A stretch of 64,000 nt of DNA from Streptococcus peroris ATCC 700780 (GTDB lineage Bacteria; Bacillota; Bacilli; Lactobacillales; Streptococcaceae), in contig NZ_GL732463.1 in NCBI RefSeq assembly GCF_000187585.1, positions 1,426,944 to 1,490,943 on the forward strand, read 5' to 3'. How positions within the stretch are numbered: position 1 is the first letter of the stretch; every line of letters starts with the position of its first letter. The notes below the pieces were generated by a model. It saw only the letters and a program-made list of their open reading frames with translations. It was not told where the DNA came from and ran no database searches. The translations under genes and the position numbers were made by a program. Shown in pieces: positions 25,446 through 35,978 of the stretch.

Positions 25446-26723
25446 ATGTCCCCTTCTATTCAGTTATTAAAAAACCGCTATTTGAAAAATATCAAAGAAA
25501 ATCCGGAGCTCTATATTGGCATTGAGTTGGAGTTCCCTATCGTACATACGAAAGGGGAATCTATAGATATTGAAGTCAGTAAGGACTTGATGCGATTTTT
25601 AGTGGATGCTCTTAGTCTAGAAGTTGAAAAAGAGGATCAGGATGGCAATCCGATTCAGCTTGTAGAACCGAAGAGTCAAGATCGGATTTTGTTTGAGGTT
25701 TCTTATACAACTCTTGAGTTTGCCTTTGGAAAAGCAGGAAGAATTCAGGATGTTGAAGAACGTTTTGATGCCTATATGAAGGTGATTCAGAAAAAACTAG
25801 GAGAAAAGAACCATACTATCCAGGGTTTGGGGATTCATCCACATTGGGATATTAATGACAATCGACCTGTAGCTTACCCACGCTACCAGATGCTGATGGC
25901 TTATCTGAATATGAGTAGTCAGGTAAGGATAGGATCTTTACATGCATTTCCTGAATATGGTGCTTTTATCTGTGGGAGTCAAGTTCAGTTGGATGTATCG
26001 ACTGCTGACTACCTACGTGTCATTAATGCTTTCACTCAGGTAGAAGCAGCCAAAGCTTACTTATTTGCCAATTCTGAGTTTTCGGGAGCAGACTGGGATA
26101 CTCGGATTTCACGAGATATCTTTTGGGAAGAATCCATGCATGGAATTTATCCAGAGAATGTCGGTGTCAATGCAAAACTCTTCAAAGATGAGGATGATTT
26201 CTTTGATTATCTAGACCGCTCTGCGATTTTTACAGCAGAACGAGATGGGGAAACCTACTATTTTTCTCCAATTCGGGCTAGAGATTACCTAGCTACTGAT
26301 AAAATTCCTGCCTATACTCTAAATGGAAAAGAAACTCTTCTGGTTCCTCAAGAGAAGGATTTCCAGACGCACCGTAGTTACCAATATCAAGACTTAACAA
26401 CTCGAGGGACGATTGAATTCCGTAGTGTTTGTACGCAACCCCTAGACCGCACTTTTGCTTCGGCAGCCTTTCATCTAGGTTTGTTGGTAAATCTAGACAA
26501 GCTTGAAGCTTATCTAGAGACAGCTCCTTTCTTTGAGAACTTTGGCTGTGACTACAAGTCTTTGAGACGCCAGTTTTCTAAGAAACAACTCACAGATGAG
26601 GAAAAAGCTGGTGTTGTCCAGTTCTCCAAAGACTTGCTGGCTATAGCAGAGCAAGGGCTTGAGATGAGAGGTCAGAGAGAAATGACTTATTTAAAGTCTT
26701 TAAAAGAAGAATTGACTCTATAA
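25446..26723 (+). CDS. Glutamate-cysteine ligase-like protein (GCS2 superfamily)
   Basis: 425 residues. The N-terminal YIGIELEFPIVH matches the ATP-grasp-like GCS2/carboxylate-amine ligase signature, and HPHWDINDNRPVAYPRYQMLMAYL and GTIEFRSVCTQP follow as in this superfamily. The likely reaction is ATP-dependent gamma-linked peptide bond formation such as gamma-glutamylcysteine synthesis; no gshB domain is fused. Monocistronic, with its own extended -10. The exact substrate is not provable from sequence. Confidence 0.75.
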   Translation: MSPSIQLLKNRYLKNIKENPELYIGIELEFPIVHTKGESIDIEVSKDLMRFLVDALSLEVEKEDQDGNPIQLVEPKSQDRILFEVSYTTLEFAFGKAGRIQDVEERFDAYMKVIQKKLGEKNHTIQGLGIHPHWDINDNRPVAYPRYQMLMAYLNMSSQVRIGSLHAFPEYGAFICGSQVQLDVSTADYLRVINAFTQVEAAKAYLFANSEFSGADWDTRISRDIFWEESMHGIYPENVGVNAKLFKDEDDFFDYLDRSAIFTAERDGETYYFSPIRARDYLATDKIPAYTLNGKETLLVPQEKDFQTHRSYQYQDLTTRGTIEFRSVCTQPLDRTFASAAFHLGLLVNLDKLEAYLETAPFFENFGCDYKSLRRQFSKKQLTDEEKAGVVQFSKDLLAIAEQGLEMRGQREMTYLKSLKEELTL

Positions 26724-26797
26724 TTTTCTTATAAAGGGAGAATTTTCTGAAAAATCATGTTATAATGGATGAGACTATAGATAAAGGATAGAGATTT

Positions 26798-28282
26798 ATG
26801 ACATTAGTTTATCAATCGACGCGTGATGCGAAAAATACCGTAACAGCCAGTCAAGCAATTTTGCAAGGTTTGGCAACAGATGGAGGTTTGTTTACTCCAG
26901 TGAGTTATCCAAAGGTAGACTTGGATTTTGACAGATTAAAAGACGCTTCTTACCAAGAGGTAGCTAAACTTGTCTTGTCAGCTTTCTTGGATGACTTTAC
27001 AGCAGAAGAGTTGGACTACTGTATCACTAACGCCTATGACAGCAAGTTTGATACACCAGCAATTGCCCCTCTTGTCAAACTCGATGGCCAATACAACTTG
27101 GAACTTTTCCACGGTTCAACCATTGCCTTTAAAGATATGGCCTTGTCCATCTTGCCATACTTTATGACAACGGCAGCTAAGAAACACGGCTTGAAAAACA
27201 AAATTGTCATCTTGACAGCGACATCTGGAGATACTGGGAAAGCTGCTATGGCAGGTTTTGCAGATGTACCAGGAACTGAAATTATTGTATTTTATCCAAA
27301 AGATGGTGTCAGCAAGGTGCAAGAATTGCAAATGACCACTCAGACTGGTGATAATACTCATGTCATCGCCATCGATGGAAACTTTGATGATGCCCAAACC
27401 AACGTGAAGCATATGTTCAACGATGTGGCTCTTCGTGAGAAATTGGCAGCCAACAAGCTCCAGTTCTCATCAGCTAACTCTATGAATATTGGTCGTTTGG
27501 TCCCACAGATTGTCTATTATGTTTATGCCTACGCTCAGCTTGTTAAAACTGGCGAGATTGTGGCTGGTGACAAGGTTAACTTCACCGTACCAACAGGAAA
27601 CTTCGGAAATATCTTGGCTGCCTTTTACGCTAAGCAAATCGGCCTACCAGTCGGCAAGTTGATCTGTGCTTCAAATGACAACAATGTCTTGACAGATTTC
27701 TTTAAAACCCGTGTCTATGACAAGAAGCGTGAGTTTAAAGTAACCACTAGCCCATCTATGGATATCTTGGTCTCTTCAAACTTGGAGCGCTTGATTTTCC
27801 ACCTTTTGGGAAATGATGCGGTTAAGACAGCTGAACTTATGAATGCTTTGAACACTCAAGGTCAGTATGAGTTGACAGACTTTGATACAGAGATTTTGGA
27901 CCTTTTTGCAGCTGAGTATGCGACTGAAGCAGAAACAGCAGCAGAAATCAAGCGTGTTTATGAGGCAGATGCTTATATTGAGGATCCTCATACAGCGGTT
28001 GCTTCAGCTGTTTATAAAAAATACCAAGCGGCGACAGGTGATGTGACTAAGACCGTGATTGCTTCAACAGCTAGTCCATATAAATTCCCAGTGGTTGCAG
28101 TAGAAGCTGTAACTGGGCAATCAGGTTTGAGCGATTTTGAAGCCTTGGCTCAATTACATGACATTTCAGGAGTGGCAGTGCCACCAGCAATTGACGGGCT
28201 TGAGACAGCTCCTGTTCGTCACAAGACAACAGTGCCAGCTGCTGACATGCAAGCAGCGGTGGAGGCTTATCTAGGACTTTAA
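26798..28282 (+). CDS. thrC: Threonine synthase
   Basis: PLP enzyme that converts O-phosphohomoserine to threonine, 494 residues. PLP Lys112 is in HGSTIAFKDMAL. The phosphate-binding loop is TATSGDTGKAAMAG and a second cofactor loop is VPTGNFGNILAAFYA. Length matches the long fold-type-II ThrC form of lactic acid bacteria. ATAAAGGATAGAG precedes the ATG. Preferred codon use. Followed by a MATE gene on the same strand. Confidence 0.97.
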   Translation: MTLVYQSTRDAKNTVTASQAILQGLATDGGLFTPVSYPKVDLDFDRLKDASYQEVAKLVLSAFLDDFTAEELDYCITNAYDSKFDTPAIAPLVKLDGQYNLELFHGSTIAFKDMALSILPYFMTTAAKKHGLKNKIVILTATSGDTGKAAMAGFADVPGTEIIVFYPKDGVSKVQELQMTTQTGDNTHVIAIDGNFDDAQTNVKHMFNDVALREKLAANKLQFSSANSMNIGRLVPQIVYYVYAYAQLVKTGEIVAGDKVNFTVPTGNFGNILAAFYAKQIGLPVGKLICASNDNNVLTDFFKTRVYDKKREFKVTTSPSMDILVSSNLERLIFHLLGNDAVKTAELMNALNTQGQYELTDFDTEILDLFAAEYATEAETAAEIKRVYEADAYIEDPHTAVASAVYKKYQAATGDVTKTVIASTASPYKFPVVAVEAVTGQSGLSDFEALAQLHDISGVAVPPAIDGLETAPVRHKTTVPAADMQAAVEAYLGL

Positions 28283-28342
28283 AGCAGAGGAAGTAAACTC
28301 GGTTGGGAAACTAACTGAGTTTCTTTTCATCAGGAGGAAGGA

Positions 28343-29623
28343 TTGTTTAAGAAAAATAAAGATATTCTCAACATAGCCCTGCCAGCCATGGGTGAAAATT
28401 TCTTGCAGATGCTCATGGGGATGGTGGACAGTTACTTGGTCGCTCACTTGGGATTGATAGCTATTTCGGGTGTGTCTGTAGCGGGTAATATTATCACCAT
28501 TTATCAAGCTATTTTTATTGCTTTGGGAGCTGCTATTTCAAGCGTCATTTCAAAAAGTTTGGGACAGAAAGATCAGTCTAAACTAGCCTACCATGTGACA
28601 GAAGCGCTCAAGATTACTCTGCTGCTAAGTTTAGTTTTAGGAGCCTTGTCCATCATTGCGGGCCAAGAGATGATTGGCCTTTTAGGCACAGAAGAAGCTG
28701 TAGCTGAGAGTGGTGGACTATACCTTGCTTTAGTTGGCGGTACCATCCTTCTACTGGGGTTGATGACTAGTCTGGGTGCCTTGATTCGCGCCACTCATAA
28801 TCCTCGCCTCCCTCTCTATGTGAGCCTCTTATCCAATGCCTTAAATATTCTTTTTTCAAGTGTTGCCATTTTTATCCTTGATATGGGGATAGCTGGAGTA
28901 GCTTGGGGAACCATCCTATCTCGTTTGGTCGGGGTTGTGATTTTATGGTCACAATTAAAACTTCCATTTACAAGACCAAGGTTTGGACTGGACAAAGACT
29001 TGCTAACCCTGGCTTTGCCAGCAGCGGGAGAGCGTCTTATGATGCGAGCCGGAGATGTGGTCATTATAGCCTTAGTTGTTTCCTTTGGAACAGAGGCCGT
29101 CGCTGGAAATGCTATCGGTGAAGTCTTGACGCAGTTTAACTATATGCCTGCCTTTGGTGTCGCTACGGCAACAGTTATGCAAGTGGCTCGAGCTGTTGGG
29201 GAGGATGATTGGGCAAAGGTAGACAAGCTCAGTAAGCAAACTTTTTGGCTATCCCTCTTTCTCATGTTGCCCTTAACGCTTACGATCTATGCTCTTGGGA
29301 CACCACTAAGCTACCTCTACACCAGCGATCCTGTGGCTATCAAAGCCAGTGTTTTAGTGACGCTGTTCTCACTACTAGGAACTCCCATGACGACGGGAAC
29401 AGTCATTTATACAGCTGTCTGGCAGGGTTTGGGAAATGCTCGACTCCCTTTTTATGCGACAAGTATCGGGATGTGGTGTATTCGGATAGGAACTGGTTAC
29501 TTGATGGGAATTGTTCTTGGTTGGGGTTTGCCTGGGATCTGGGCAGGGACGCTTTTGGATAATGGTTTTCGTTGGATGTTCCTACGCTATCGTTACAAAT
29601 CTTATATGACATTGAAAGGATAA
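28343..29623 (+). CDS. MATE family efflux transporter
   Basis: Membrane exporter of 426 residues with 12 predicted transmembrane segments in two related halves (first half ALPAMGENFLQMLMGMVDSYLV, second half LALPAAGERLMMRAGDVVIIALV). Couples cation influx to drug or metabolite export. Start is TTG 28343, supported by AGGAGG five bases upstream. The HAD gene follows after 4 nt, so they are probably co-transcribed. Substrate unknown. Confidence 0.92.
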   Translation: MFKKNKDILNIALPAMGENFLQMLMGMVDSYLVAHLGLIAISGVSVAGNIITIYQAIFIALGAAISSVISKSLGQKDQSKLAYHVTEALKITLLLSLVLGALSIIAGQEMIGLLGTEEAVAESGGLYLALVGGTILLLGLMTSLGALIRATHNPRLPLYVSLLSNALNILFSSVAIFILDMGIAGVAWGTILSRLVGVVILWSQLKLPFTRPRFGLDKDLLTLALPAAGERLMMRAGDVVIIALVVSFGTEAVAGNAIGEVLTQFNYMPAFGVATATVMQVARAVGEDDWAKVDKLSKQTFWLSLFLMLPLTLTIYALGTPLSYLYTSDPVAIKASVLVTLFSLLGTPMTTGTVIYTAVWQGLGNARLPFYATSIGMWCIRIGTGYLMGIVLGWGLPGIWAGTLLDNGFRWMFLRYRYKSYMTLKG

Positions 29624-29627
29624 AAAA

Positions 29628-30242
29628 ATGAAAAAAAGAGCATTTATTTGGGATTTGGACGGGACATTATTGGATTCTTATGAGGCTATTTTAGCTGGTC
29701 TCGAAGAGACGTTTTCTCAGTTTAAAATTCCCTATGATAAGGAGAAAGTTCGTTCTTATATTTTAAAGTATTCAGTTCAAGACTTACTGCAAGAAGTGGC
29801 AGAGGAGAAAAATCTAGATTTGACTGAACTGAATCAAGCTCGGGCACAAAGTTTGGCAGAGAAGAATGCCCAGGTTGTTTTGATGCCCGGTGCGCGTGAA
29901 ATCTTAGCTTGGGCGCATAAGGCAGGCATTCAGCAGTTTGTATACACGCATAAGGGGGAGAATGCTTTCGCAATTTTGGGTGATTTGGACTTGCTCCAGT
30001 ATTTTACAGAAATTTTGACCAATCAAAGTGGTTTTGCAAGAAAACCAGACCCAGAGGCTGCCGTTTATTTACTAGAGAAGTATGATTTAGATCCTGAAGA
30101 GACCTATTATATAGGAGATAGAACTTTGGATATCGAATTTGCTCAGAATAGTGGCATTCAGAGTATCAATTTCCTTGAAAGTTCAGCTGTTTGCAATCGT
30201 CAAATCTCTCAGTTAGAGGATATTTCCTCTCTAGTTTTTTGA
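29628..30242 (+). CDS. HAD-family phosphatase (phosphoglycolate phosphatase-like)
   Basis: Cytosolic phosphohydrolase of 204 residues. Motif I is WDLDGTLLDSY (nucleophile Asp), motif II YTHKG, motif III KP and motif IV IGDRTLDIEFAQNSG. A helical cap (about 20-80) lies between motif I and the core. It is likely a small-molecule phosphatase; exact substrate unknown. Four nt behind the MATE gene and read from the same transcript. Confidence 0.88.
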   Translation: MKKRAFIWDLDGTLLDSYEAILAGLEETFSQFKIPYDKEKVRSYILKYSVQDLLQEVAEEKNLDLTELNQARAQSLAEKNAQVVLMPGAREILAWAHKAGIQQFVYTHKGENAFAILGDLDLLQYFTEILTNQSGFARKPDPEAAVYLLEKYDLDPEETYYIGDRTLDIEFAQNSGIQSINFLESSAVCNRQISQLEDISSLVF

Positions 30243-30341
30243 AAGTTTCATGAAAGGGAATATGTCAGATTTGTGACAAAATTCATACAAACTATTTCAA
30301 TTCATATGGTTTATTACAGAGATTAGACAGTTTTATTAAAT

Positions 30342-30363
30342 AGCCCACAAAGGGCTTTTTTTC
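30342..30363 (+). terminator. Terminator after HAD gene
   Basis: AGCCC - ACAAA - GGGCT followed by a T run. Confidence 0.8.
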
Positions 30364-30418
30364 TTTTTCTTTATGTTATGATAGACAGGTACTACATTTG
30401 AAAAGGAGTTTGAATAGT

Positions 30419-31543
30419 ATGAAGAAAAGAATTATTTTAGCATCAACAGTAGCGCTATCGCTTGCCCCTACCTTGGCAACTCAAGCAAAAGAAGTAGCGT
30501 GGTCTCCACGTTCCGTTGAACAAATTCAAAATGATATTTCTAAAAGTGAAAATAAAACAAGTTATACCATCAAGTATGGAGATACTTTAAGTACGATTGC
30601 AGAGGCTTTGGGAGTAGACGTAAATGTCCTTGCTAACTTGAACAAGATTACGAATATTGACTTGATTTTCCCAGAAACTGTACTGACTACAACTGTTAAC
30701 GAAAATGAAGAAGTAACAGAGGTTGAGGTTTATACACCTCAAGAAGTAGGTTCTGACGTAGCAACTGCAACAGCAGATTTGACAAACAACCAAGTCATTA
30801 TTAATGACCAAACTGTACAAGTTGAAGATTTATCACAACCAGTTGAAACAACAGATTCACAAGTTGCCGAGGAAGTCGTAGCAGAAACTACAGTATCTAC
30901 AGGGGAACCAGCAGTAGAAGCAACTACTGAGGTTGCAACACCAGCTGTAGCACCAGTAGCAGAGGCGACAACTGAAGCTGTAACAGAAACTACTGCACCA
31001 GTAACAGAAGCACCTGTAGCGGAAGAAACAACTACGACAGTAGCAGAGGTAAATGCAACAGAAGCGCCTGTTGCAGAAGTTGCACCAGAGCCCCAATCAG
31101 CTCCAGCAACTTATCAAGCTGAACCAAGCCAAGGTGCATCGACAACTTATACAGCACCAGCAGCACCTGATTATGCAAGTATTGCAGCTTCAAAATCAGA
31201 AAATGCAGGTCTCCAACCACAAACAGCCGCCTTTAAAGAAGAAGTAGCTAACTTGTTTGGTATCACATCATTTAGTGGATACCGTCCTGGAGATAGTGGA
31301 GACCACGGAAAAGGTCTTGCCATTGACTTTATGGTTCCAGTAAGTTCAGCTCTCGGTGATCAAATTGCGGATTATGCTATCCAAAACATGGCTAGCCGTG
31401 GTATCAGCTATATCATCTGGAAACAACGTTTCTACGCACCATTTGATAGCAAATACGGACCAGCCTACACATGGAATCCGATGCCAGATCGTGGTAGCGT
31501 CACAGAAAACCACTATGACCACGTTCACGTATCAATGAACTAA
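30419..31543 (+). CDS. Secreted LysM protein with M15-like C-terminal domain
   Basis: 374 residues. Signal peptide MKKRIILASTVALSLAPTLA-TQA, one LysM domain (about 44-87, SYTIKYGDTLSTIAEALGV) for peptidoglycan binding, a long Thr/Val/Ala/Pro/Glu-rich linker (about 100-255) and a C-terminal domain (about 262-374). That last domain has HGKGLAIDF and HYDHVHVSMN, the His-Asp-His arrangement of D,D-peptidase M15-like folds, so it may cleave the wall or be a pseudo-enzyme. ATG 30419 is chosen over TTG 30398 because AAAAGGAG lies before it. Surface or secreted; its own promoter. Confidence 0.87.
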   Translation: MKKRIILASTVALSLAPTLATQAKEVAWSPRSVEQIQNDISKSENKTSYTIKYGDTLSTIAEALGVDVNVLANLNKITNIDLIFPETVLTTTVNENEEVTEVEVYTPQEVGSDVATATADLTNNQVIINDQTVQVEDLSQPVETTDSQVAEEVVAETTVSTGEPAVEATTEVATPAVAPVAEATTEAVTETTAPVTEAPVAEETTTTVAEVNATEAPVAEVAPEPQSAPATYQAEPSQGASTTYTAPAAPDYASIAASKSENAGLQPQTAAFKEEVANLFGITSFSGYRPGDSGDHGKGLAIDFMVPVSSALGDQIADYAIQNMASRGISYIIWKQRFYAPFDSKYGPAYTWNPMPDRGSVTENHYDHVHVSMN

Positions 31544-31551
31544 AAATTCAT

Positions 31552-31591
31552 GAGAAGTTGGAAACTGGTTCAGTTCCCAACTTCTTTTTTG
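31552..31591 (+). terminator. Terminator of the LysM gene
   Basis: AGAAGTTGG - loop - CCCAACTTCTTTTTT. Confidence 0.85.
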
Positions 31592-31696
31592 TGTATCGAA
31601 CGCTCGGATTATGAAGATAAAGTGGAAATCTTTGCAGGGTATGATATCGAAACTGTTGTCAATAAAGAAAAAAATCTACTCGAGCTAATTTGGTAG
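31592..31696 (+). pseudogene. Gene remnant, C-terminal fragment of unknown protein
   Basis: Open frame of 34 codons ending at TAG 31694-31696, reading CIERSDYEDKVEIFAG then YDIETVVNKEKNLLELIW. It has no start codon and begins inside the T run of the LysM terminator. The acidic, in-frame, protein-like sequence suggests the tail of a lost gene. Family not recognised. Confidence 0.4.
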
Positions 31697-31749
31697 GCTA
31701 ATGATGTGAACCTGCCTAACAGAAATAGTTTATCTTTATTAAAATAAAA

Positions 31750-31784
31750 ACAACCAGCACTTTCTATGAAGGTGCTGGTTTTTA
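31750..31784. terminator. Bidirectional terminator upstream of DUF975 gene end
   Basis: AACCAGCAC - TTTCTATGAAG - GTGCTGGTTTTT, with A run on the other side, placed after the minus-strand DUF975 gene. Confidence 0.85.
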
Positions 31785-31794
31785 ATAACTGATC

Positions 31795-32652
31795 TTAAAC
31801 TTTTCGGCGTTTGATTTCGAGTAGTCTTTGATAGAAGAAGATTTGACTACTATAGATATAAGGGAAGATAGAGATACTTGCAATTCCAAAGCTAATCCAG
31901 ATAAGGATATACCAAGGAAGCAGTTGTAAATCAAGGACAAAGCGTTGGAACTTATAGCCTTTCATGAGAAAGCGGCTGGTATGCAGCACGCGGCTCGGTT
32001 TAGCAATTCCGATTGCAAGGGTGTCACATAGGAGCAGTTCAACTTGGGAATAGGCATAATATTGTGGCAGATAAATAATGGTTCCCAAAATCATTACAAG
32101 GACACTCCCAAAAAAGTAGAGTGCAAAAGTGAGCAGGAAGTGTTCGATATCCGGATTTGTCACGTCGACAGATGGAAATTCGGGATGAAGTTCCACAAAT
32201 TTACGAGCCATTGCACTGCTATAAAAGAGCAAGTAAACCCCAAAAAGATTAGGAATGCTCCATAAAAAGAGATAGAAACGCTTAAGCAAGAGAGTCAGAA
32301 AAGTCTGGGTAAAGAAGCGATTATCAAGTAAGGACAGGCTATCTTTAAAGGAAAGATCCATCTCGGAAATTCTAAAAAGATTAATCGTAGTATAGAGAGC
32401 GCCGGCTAGAATAATGGAGTTTGTAAATCCAACTGCAATCGGAAAAAGAGCGGACTGAATCGTAGTTCCTAGAAAACTCAAGAAGGACTGATCAAGAATT
32501 CCCTCATCAAGTAGGGATAAAGGTCTGATAAAGCTCGATAGAATCAAGAGAATACTTGGCAATAAAAAGACAAGCAACAGACGTGGGTGTTCAGCTTGAA
32601 ATTGTCTAGCTTGCTGGCGAACTTCTTTTAAATTAATTTTTGGGTACTTCAT
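31795..32652 (-). CDS. DUF975 family membrane protein
   Basis: Membrane protein of 285 residues with about six transmembrane segments, including LLVFLLPSILLILSS near residue 25-40, and a C-terminal basic tail RLLEIKRRKV. Matches the DUF975 family of Firmicutes in layout (N-terminal amphipathic segment KINLKEVRQQARQ, central FLTLLLKRFYLFLW). Function unknown. Start is ATG 32652; a longer frame exists but overlaps tgt. Its -10 is only six bases away, so the mRNA is probably leaderless. Confidence 0.75.
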   Translation of the reverse strand: MKYPKINLKEVRQQARQFQAEHPRLLLVFLLPSILLILSSFIRPLSLLDEGILDQSFLSFLGTTIQSALFPIAVGFTNSIILAGALYTTINLFRISEMDLSFKDSLSLLDNRFFTQTFLTLLLKRFYLFLWSIPNLFGVYLLFYSSAMARKFVELHPEFPSVDVTNPDIEHFLLTFALYFFGSVLVMILGTIIYLPQYYAYSQVELLLCDTLAIGIAKPSRVLHTSRFLMKGYKFQRFVLDLQLLPWYILIWISFGIASISIFPYIYSSQIFFYQRLLEIKRRKV

Positions 32653-32658
32653 TCTTTC

Positions 32659-32667
32659 ATTATACCA
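32659..32667 (-). promoter_or_regulatory. Extended -10 promoter placed for leaderless DUF975 mRNA
   Basis: Minus strand TGGTATAAT, six bases (GAAAGA), then ATG. Divergent from the tgt promoter. Confidence 0.6.
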
Positions 32668-32673
32668 TAGTTC

Positions 32674-32702
32674 GTGACAGTTCCTGTTTTTTTTGATAGA
32701 AT
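32674..32702 (+). promoter_or_regulatory. tgt promoter
   Basis: -35 GTGACA (32674-32679), 17 bp, -10 TAGAAT (32697-32702) with upstream TG. The 60-nt leader forms small hairpins (TGCCCTTGGGCA; CTGGGA/TCCCAG) but no preQ1 riboswitch motif is evident. Confidence 0.5.
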
Positions 32703-32765
32703 CATACAGTATGCCCTTGGGCACAAAGTAAGAACTGGGACTGTCTTTCCCAGCTTCGGAGGTAA

Positions 32766-33911
<1,146 letters not shown>

Positions 33912-33930
33912 TTTTTGCTTGATATCAGCT

Positions 33931-33960
33931 AAAAATCCTAAGTTTTATCTTAGGATTTTT
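33931..33960 (+). terminator. tgt terminator
   Basis: AAAAATCCTAAG - TTTTAT - CTTAGGATTTTT. Confidence 0.9.
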
Positions 33961-34044
33961 CTGTTTTTTTTGATAAAATAAAGGTACTATGGATTGAAAA
34001 TTAGATGGTTTTTTGCCCATCTAATGAATGGAGAATAAACTCGT

Positions 34045-35862
34045 ATGCGTATTAAATGGTTTTCCTTGATTAGGATTACAGGTTTGCTTTTGGTACTCTT
34101 GTACCATTTCTTTCAGACGGTTTTCCCAGGAGGTTTCTTTGGGGTTGACGTCTTCTTCACATTTTCAGGTTTTCTAATTACATCTCTCTTATTGGAAGAA
34201 TTTGGACAAAAAGGTAAAATTGATATCCTAGGATTTTTTAGACGACGCTTCTATCGGATTTTTCCGCCGGTTGTTTTGATGGTCCTCATCGTTATGCCCT
34301 TCACATTCTTGGTTCGTCAGGATTATGTGGCAGGAATCGGTGGTCAGATTGCCGGCGTTCTTGGATTTATGACTAACTTCTATGAAATGTTGACAGGAGG
34401 TAGTTATGAGTCTCAGTTTATCCCTCACCTCTTTGTTCACAACTGGAGCTTAGCTGTTGAAGTTCATTACTATATCTTGTGGGGCTTAGCAGTCTGGTTC
34501 TTGTCCAAACGAGCAAAAACAAGTGGACAACTACGAGGGATGATTTTCCTACTTTCCTCAGCAACCTTTATGATTAGCTTCCTTTCTATGTTTATTGGTA
34601 GCTTTATTGTTAGTTCCTACTCAACACTCTACTTCTCAACTTTGACTCATGTTTATCCCTTCTTCTTAGGAAGTGTGCTTGCGACCCTAGTAGGTGTTCG
34701 CCATGTAACGCCTCTTCTTAAACGCTTGAATAGACGCTTGGATTTGAGGCAAACCTTGCTAGTCTTCGGGGCTGGTCTAGGAGTCTTGCTCTTGTTGACT
34801 TTCTTTGTGAAATTCACTTATCTCTTTGCCTATTTACTTGGCTTCTTGTTGGCAAGCTTGGCTGCGCTTCTGATGATTGTTGCAGCACGCCTTTTGCATG
34901 AAAAAACTCCGACAATCGAAGAACCAAAGGTGATTAGCTTTTTAGCGGATACCAGCTATGCCGTCTATCTTTTCCACTGGCCGTTTTACATTATTTTCTC
35001 TCAATTGATGGGGAATATACCGGCAGTAATTTTAACGACCATCTTCTCGTATCTCTTTGCTACCCTTTCTTTCTATGTGTTCGAACCTTTGATTGCAGGG
35101 AAGTCCAGCAAACTCTTGCGAATGGCAGAAGAAATTCCGCACATCAAACCAATCTTTGCTGGTAGTGTTGGAGTTCTTAGTTTGATTACCTTGGTTGTGA
35201 TTCTGATAGCTCCGCAAGTAGGTGCCTTTGAAACGGATTTGACGGTAAATGGCCTCCATCAAGCTCAAACGAATATCACTCGAACGAAAACCATGGCGGA
35301 TCAAGCAGAAGCCAGTCGCTATAATATTGCTGATGGTGTATCTATTATCGGAGACTCTGTGACTTTGCGTGCTTCAGCTGCACTGAAAGAACTTTTGCCA
35401 AGTGCGCAGATTGATGGTCAAGTCAGTCGAAATACCAAACAAGCAAATGCATTGATGCTAAATTACAGTCAGAATAAGGCCTTGCCTAAGATTGTAGTTA
35501 TTGCAACAGGTGTTAATAATCCTGAAAATTCTAAGGCCGATCTTGATTTATTGATAACAAATCTACCTAAGGGTCATCAGCTTGTCCTAGTAACTCCGTA
35601 CGAAGGAGACAAAAACCAGGAGACTCAAGCTTATGTAGAACAGTATGCGACCTATGCGCGTGAATTAGCACAAAAATACCCTTATATTGCACTTGCAGAT
35701 TGGAACCAAGTGTCCAAGGATCATCCAGAAATTTGGAAAGGAACAGATCAGGTTCACTTCGGTAGTGATACGGCCAAGCAGGATGAAGGAGCTAAACTTT
35801 ACGCAGAAACCATTGATACTGCTATTAAATCTCTCACAGATAAGCCTGTTAAGTCAAAATAA
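34045..35862 (+). CDS. Peptidoglycan O-acetyltransferase, OatA/Adr-like
   Basis: Membrane enzyme of 605 residues in two parts. The N-terminal acyltransferase-3 domain (1-380) has about 11 transmembrane segments, LVLLYHFFQTVFPGGFFGVDVFF near residues 16-38 and the catalytic-type HNWSLAVEVHYYI. The C-terminal extracytoplasmic SGNH domain (430-600) has GDSVTLR (Ser), GVNNPENS and the Asp/His site TDQVHFG. It transfers acetyl from inside to MurNAc O-6 of peptidoglycan in homologues, giving lysozyme resistance. Monocistronic. Confidence 0.88.
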   Translation: MRIKWFSLIRITGLLLVLLYHFFQTVFPGGFFGVDVFFTFSGFLITSLLLEEFGQKGKIDILGFFRRRFYRIFPPVVLMVLIVMPFTFLVRQDYVAGIGGQIAGVLGFMTNFYEMLTGGSYESQFIPHLFVHNWSLAVEVHYYILWGLAVWFLSKRAKTSGQLRGMIFLLSSATFMISFLSMFIGSFIVSSYSTLYFSTLTHVYPFFLGSVLATLVGVRHVTPLLKRLNRRLDLRQTLLVFGAGLGVLLLLTFFVKFTYLFAYLLGFLLASLAALLMIVAARLLHEKTPTIEEPKVISFLADTSYAVYLFHWPFYIIFSQLMGNIPAVILTTIFSYLFATLSFYVFEPLIAGKSSKLLRMAEEIPHIKPIFAGSVGVLSLITLVVILIAPQVGAFETDLTVNGLHQAQTNITRTKTMADQAEASRYNIADGVSIIGDSVTLRASAALKELLPSAQIDGQVSRNTKQANALMLNYSQNKALPKIVVIATGVNNPENSKADLDLLITNLPKGHQLVLVTPYEGDKNQETQAYVEQYATYARELAQKYPYIALADWNQVSKDHPEIWKGTDQVHFGSDTAKQDEGAKLYAETIDTAIKSLTDKPVKSK

Positions 35863-35868
35863 TTCATG

Positions 35869-35897
35869 AAAAGTAGAGATTACATCTCTACTTTTTT
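35869..35897 (+). terminator. Terminator after the acetyltransferase
   Basis: AAAAGTAGAGAT - TAC - ATCTCTACTTTTTT. Confidence 0.9.
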
Positions 35898-35978
35898 CTT
35901 TAAGCATAGTTAGGAAAAGCTTGCCAAATTGTCAGAATTATGAGAAAATAAGTGCAGTCGAAAATTGGAGGGAATGCA

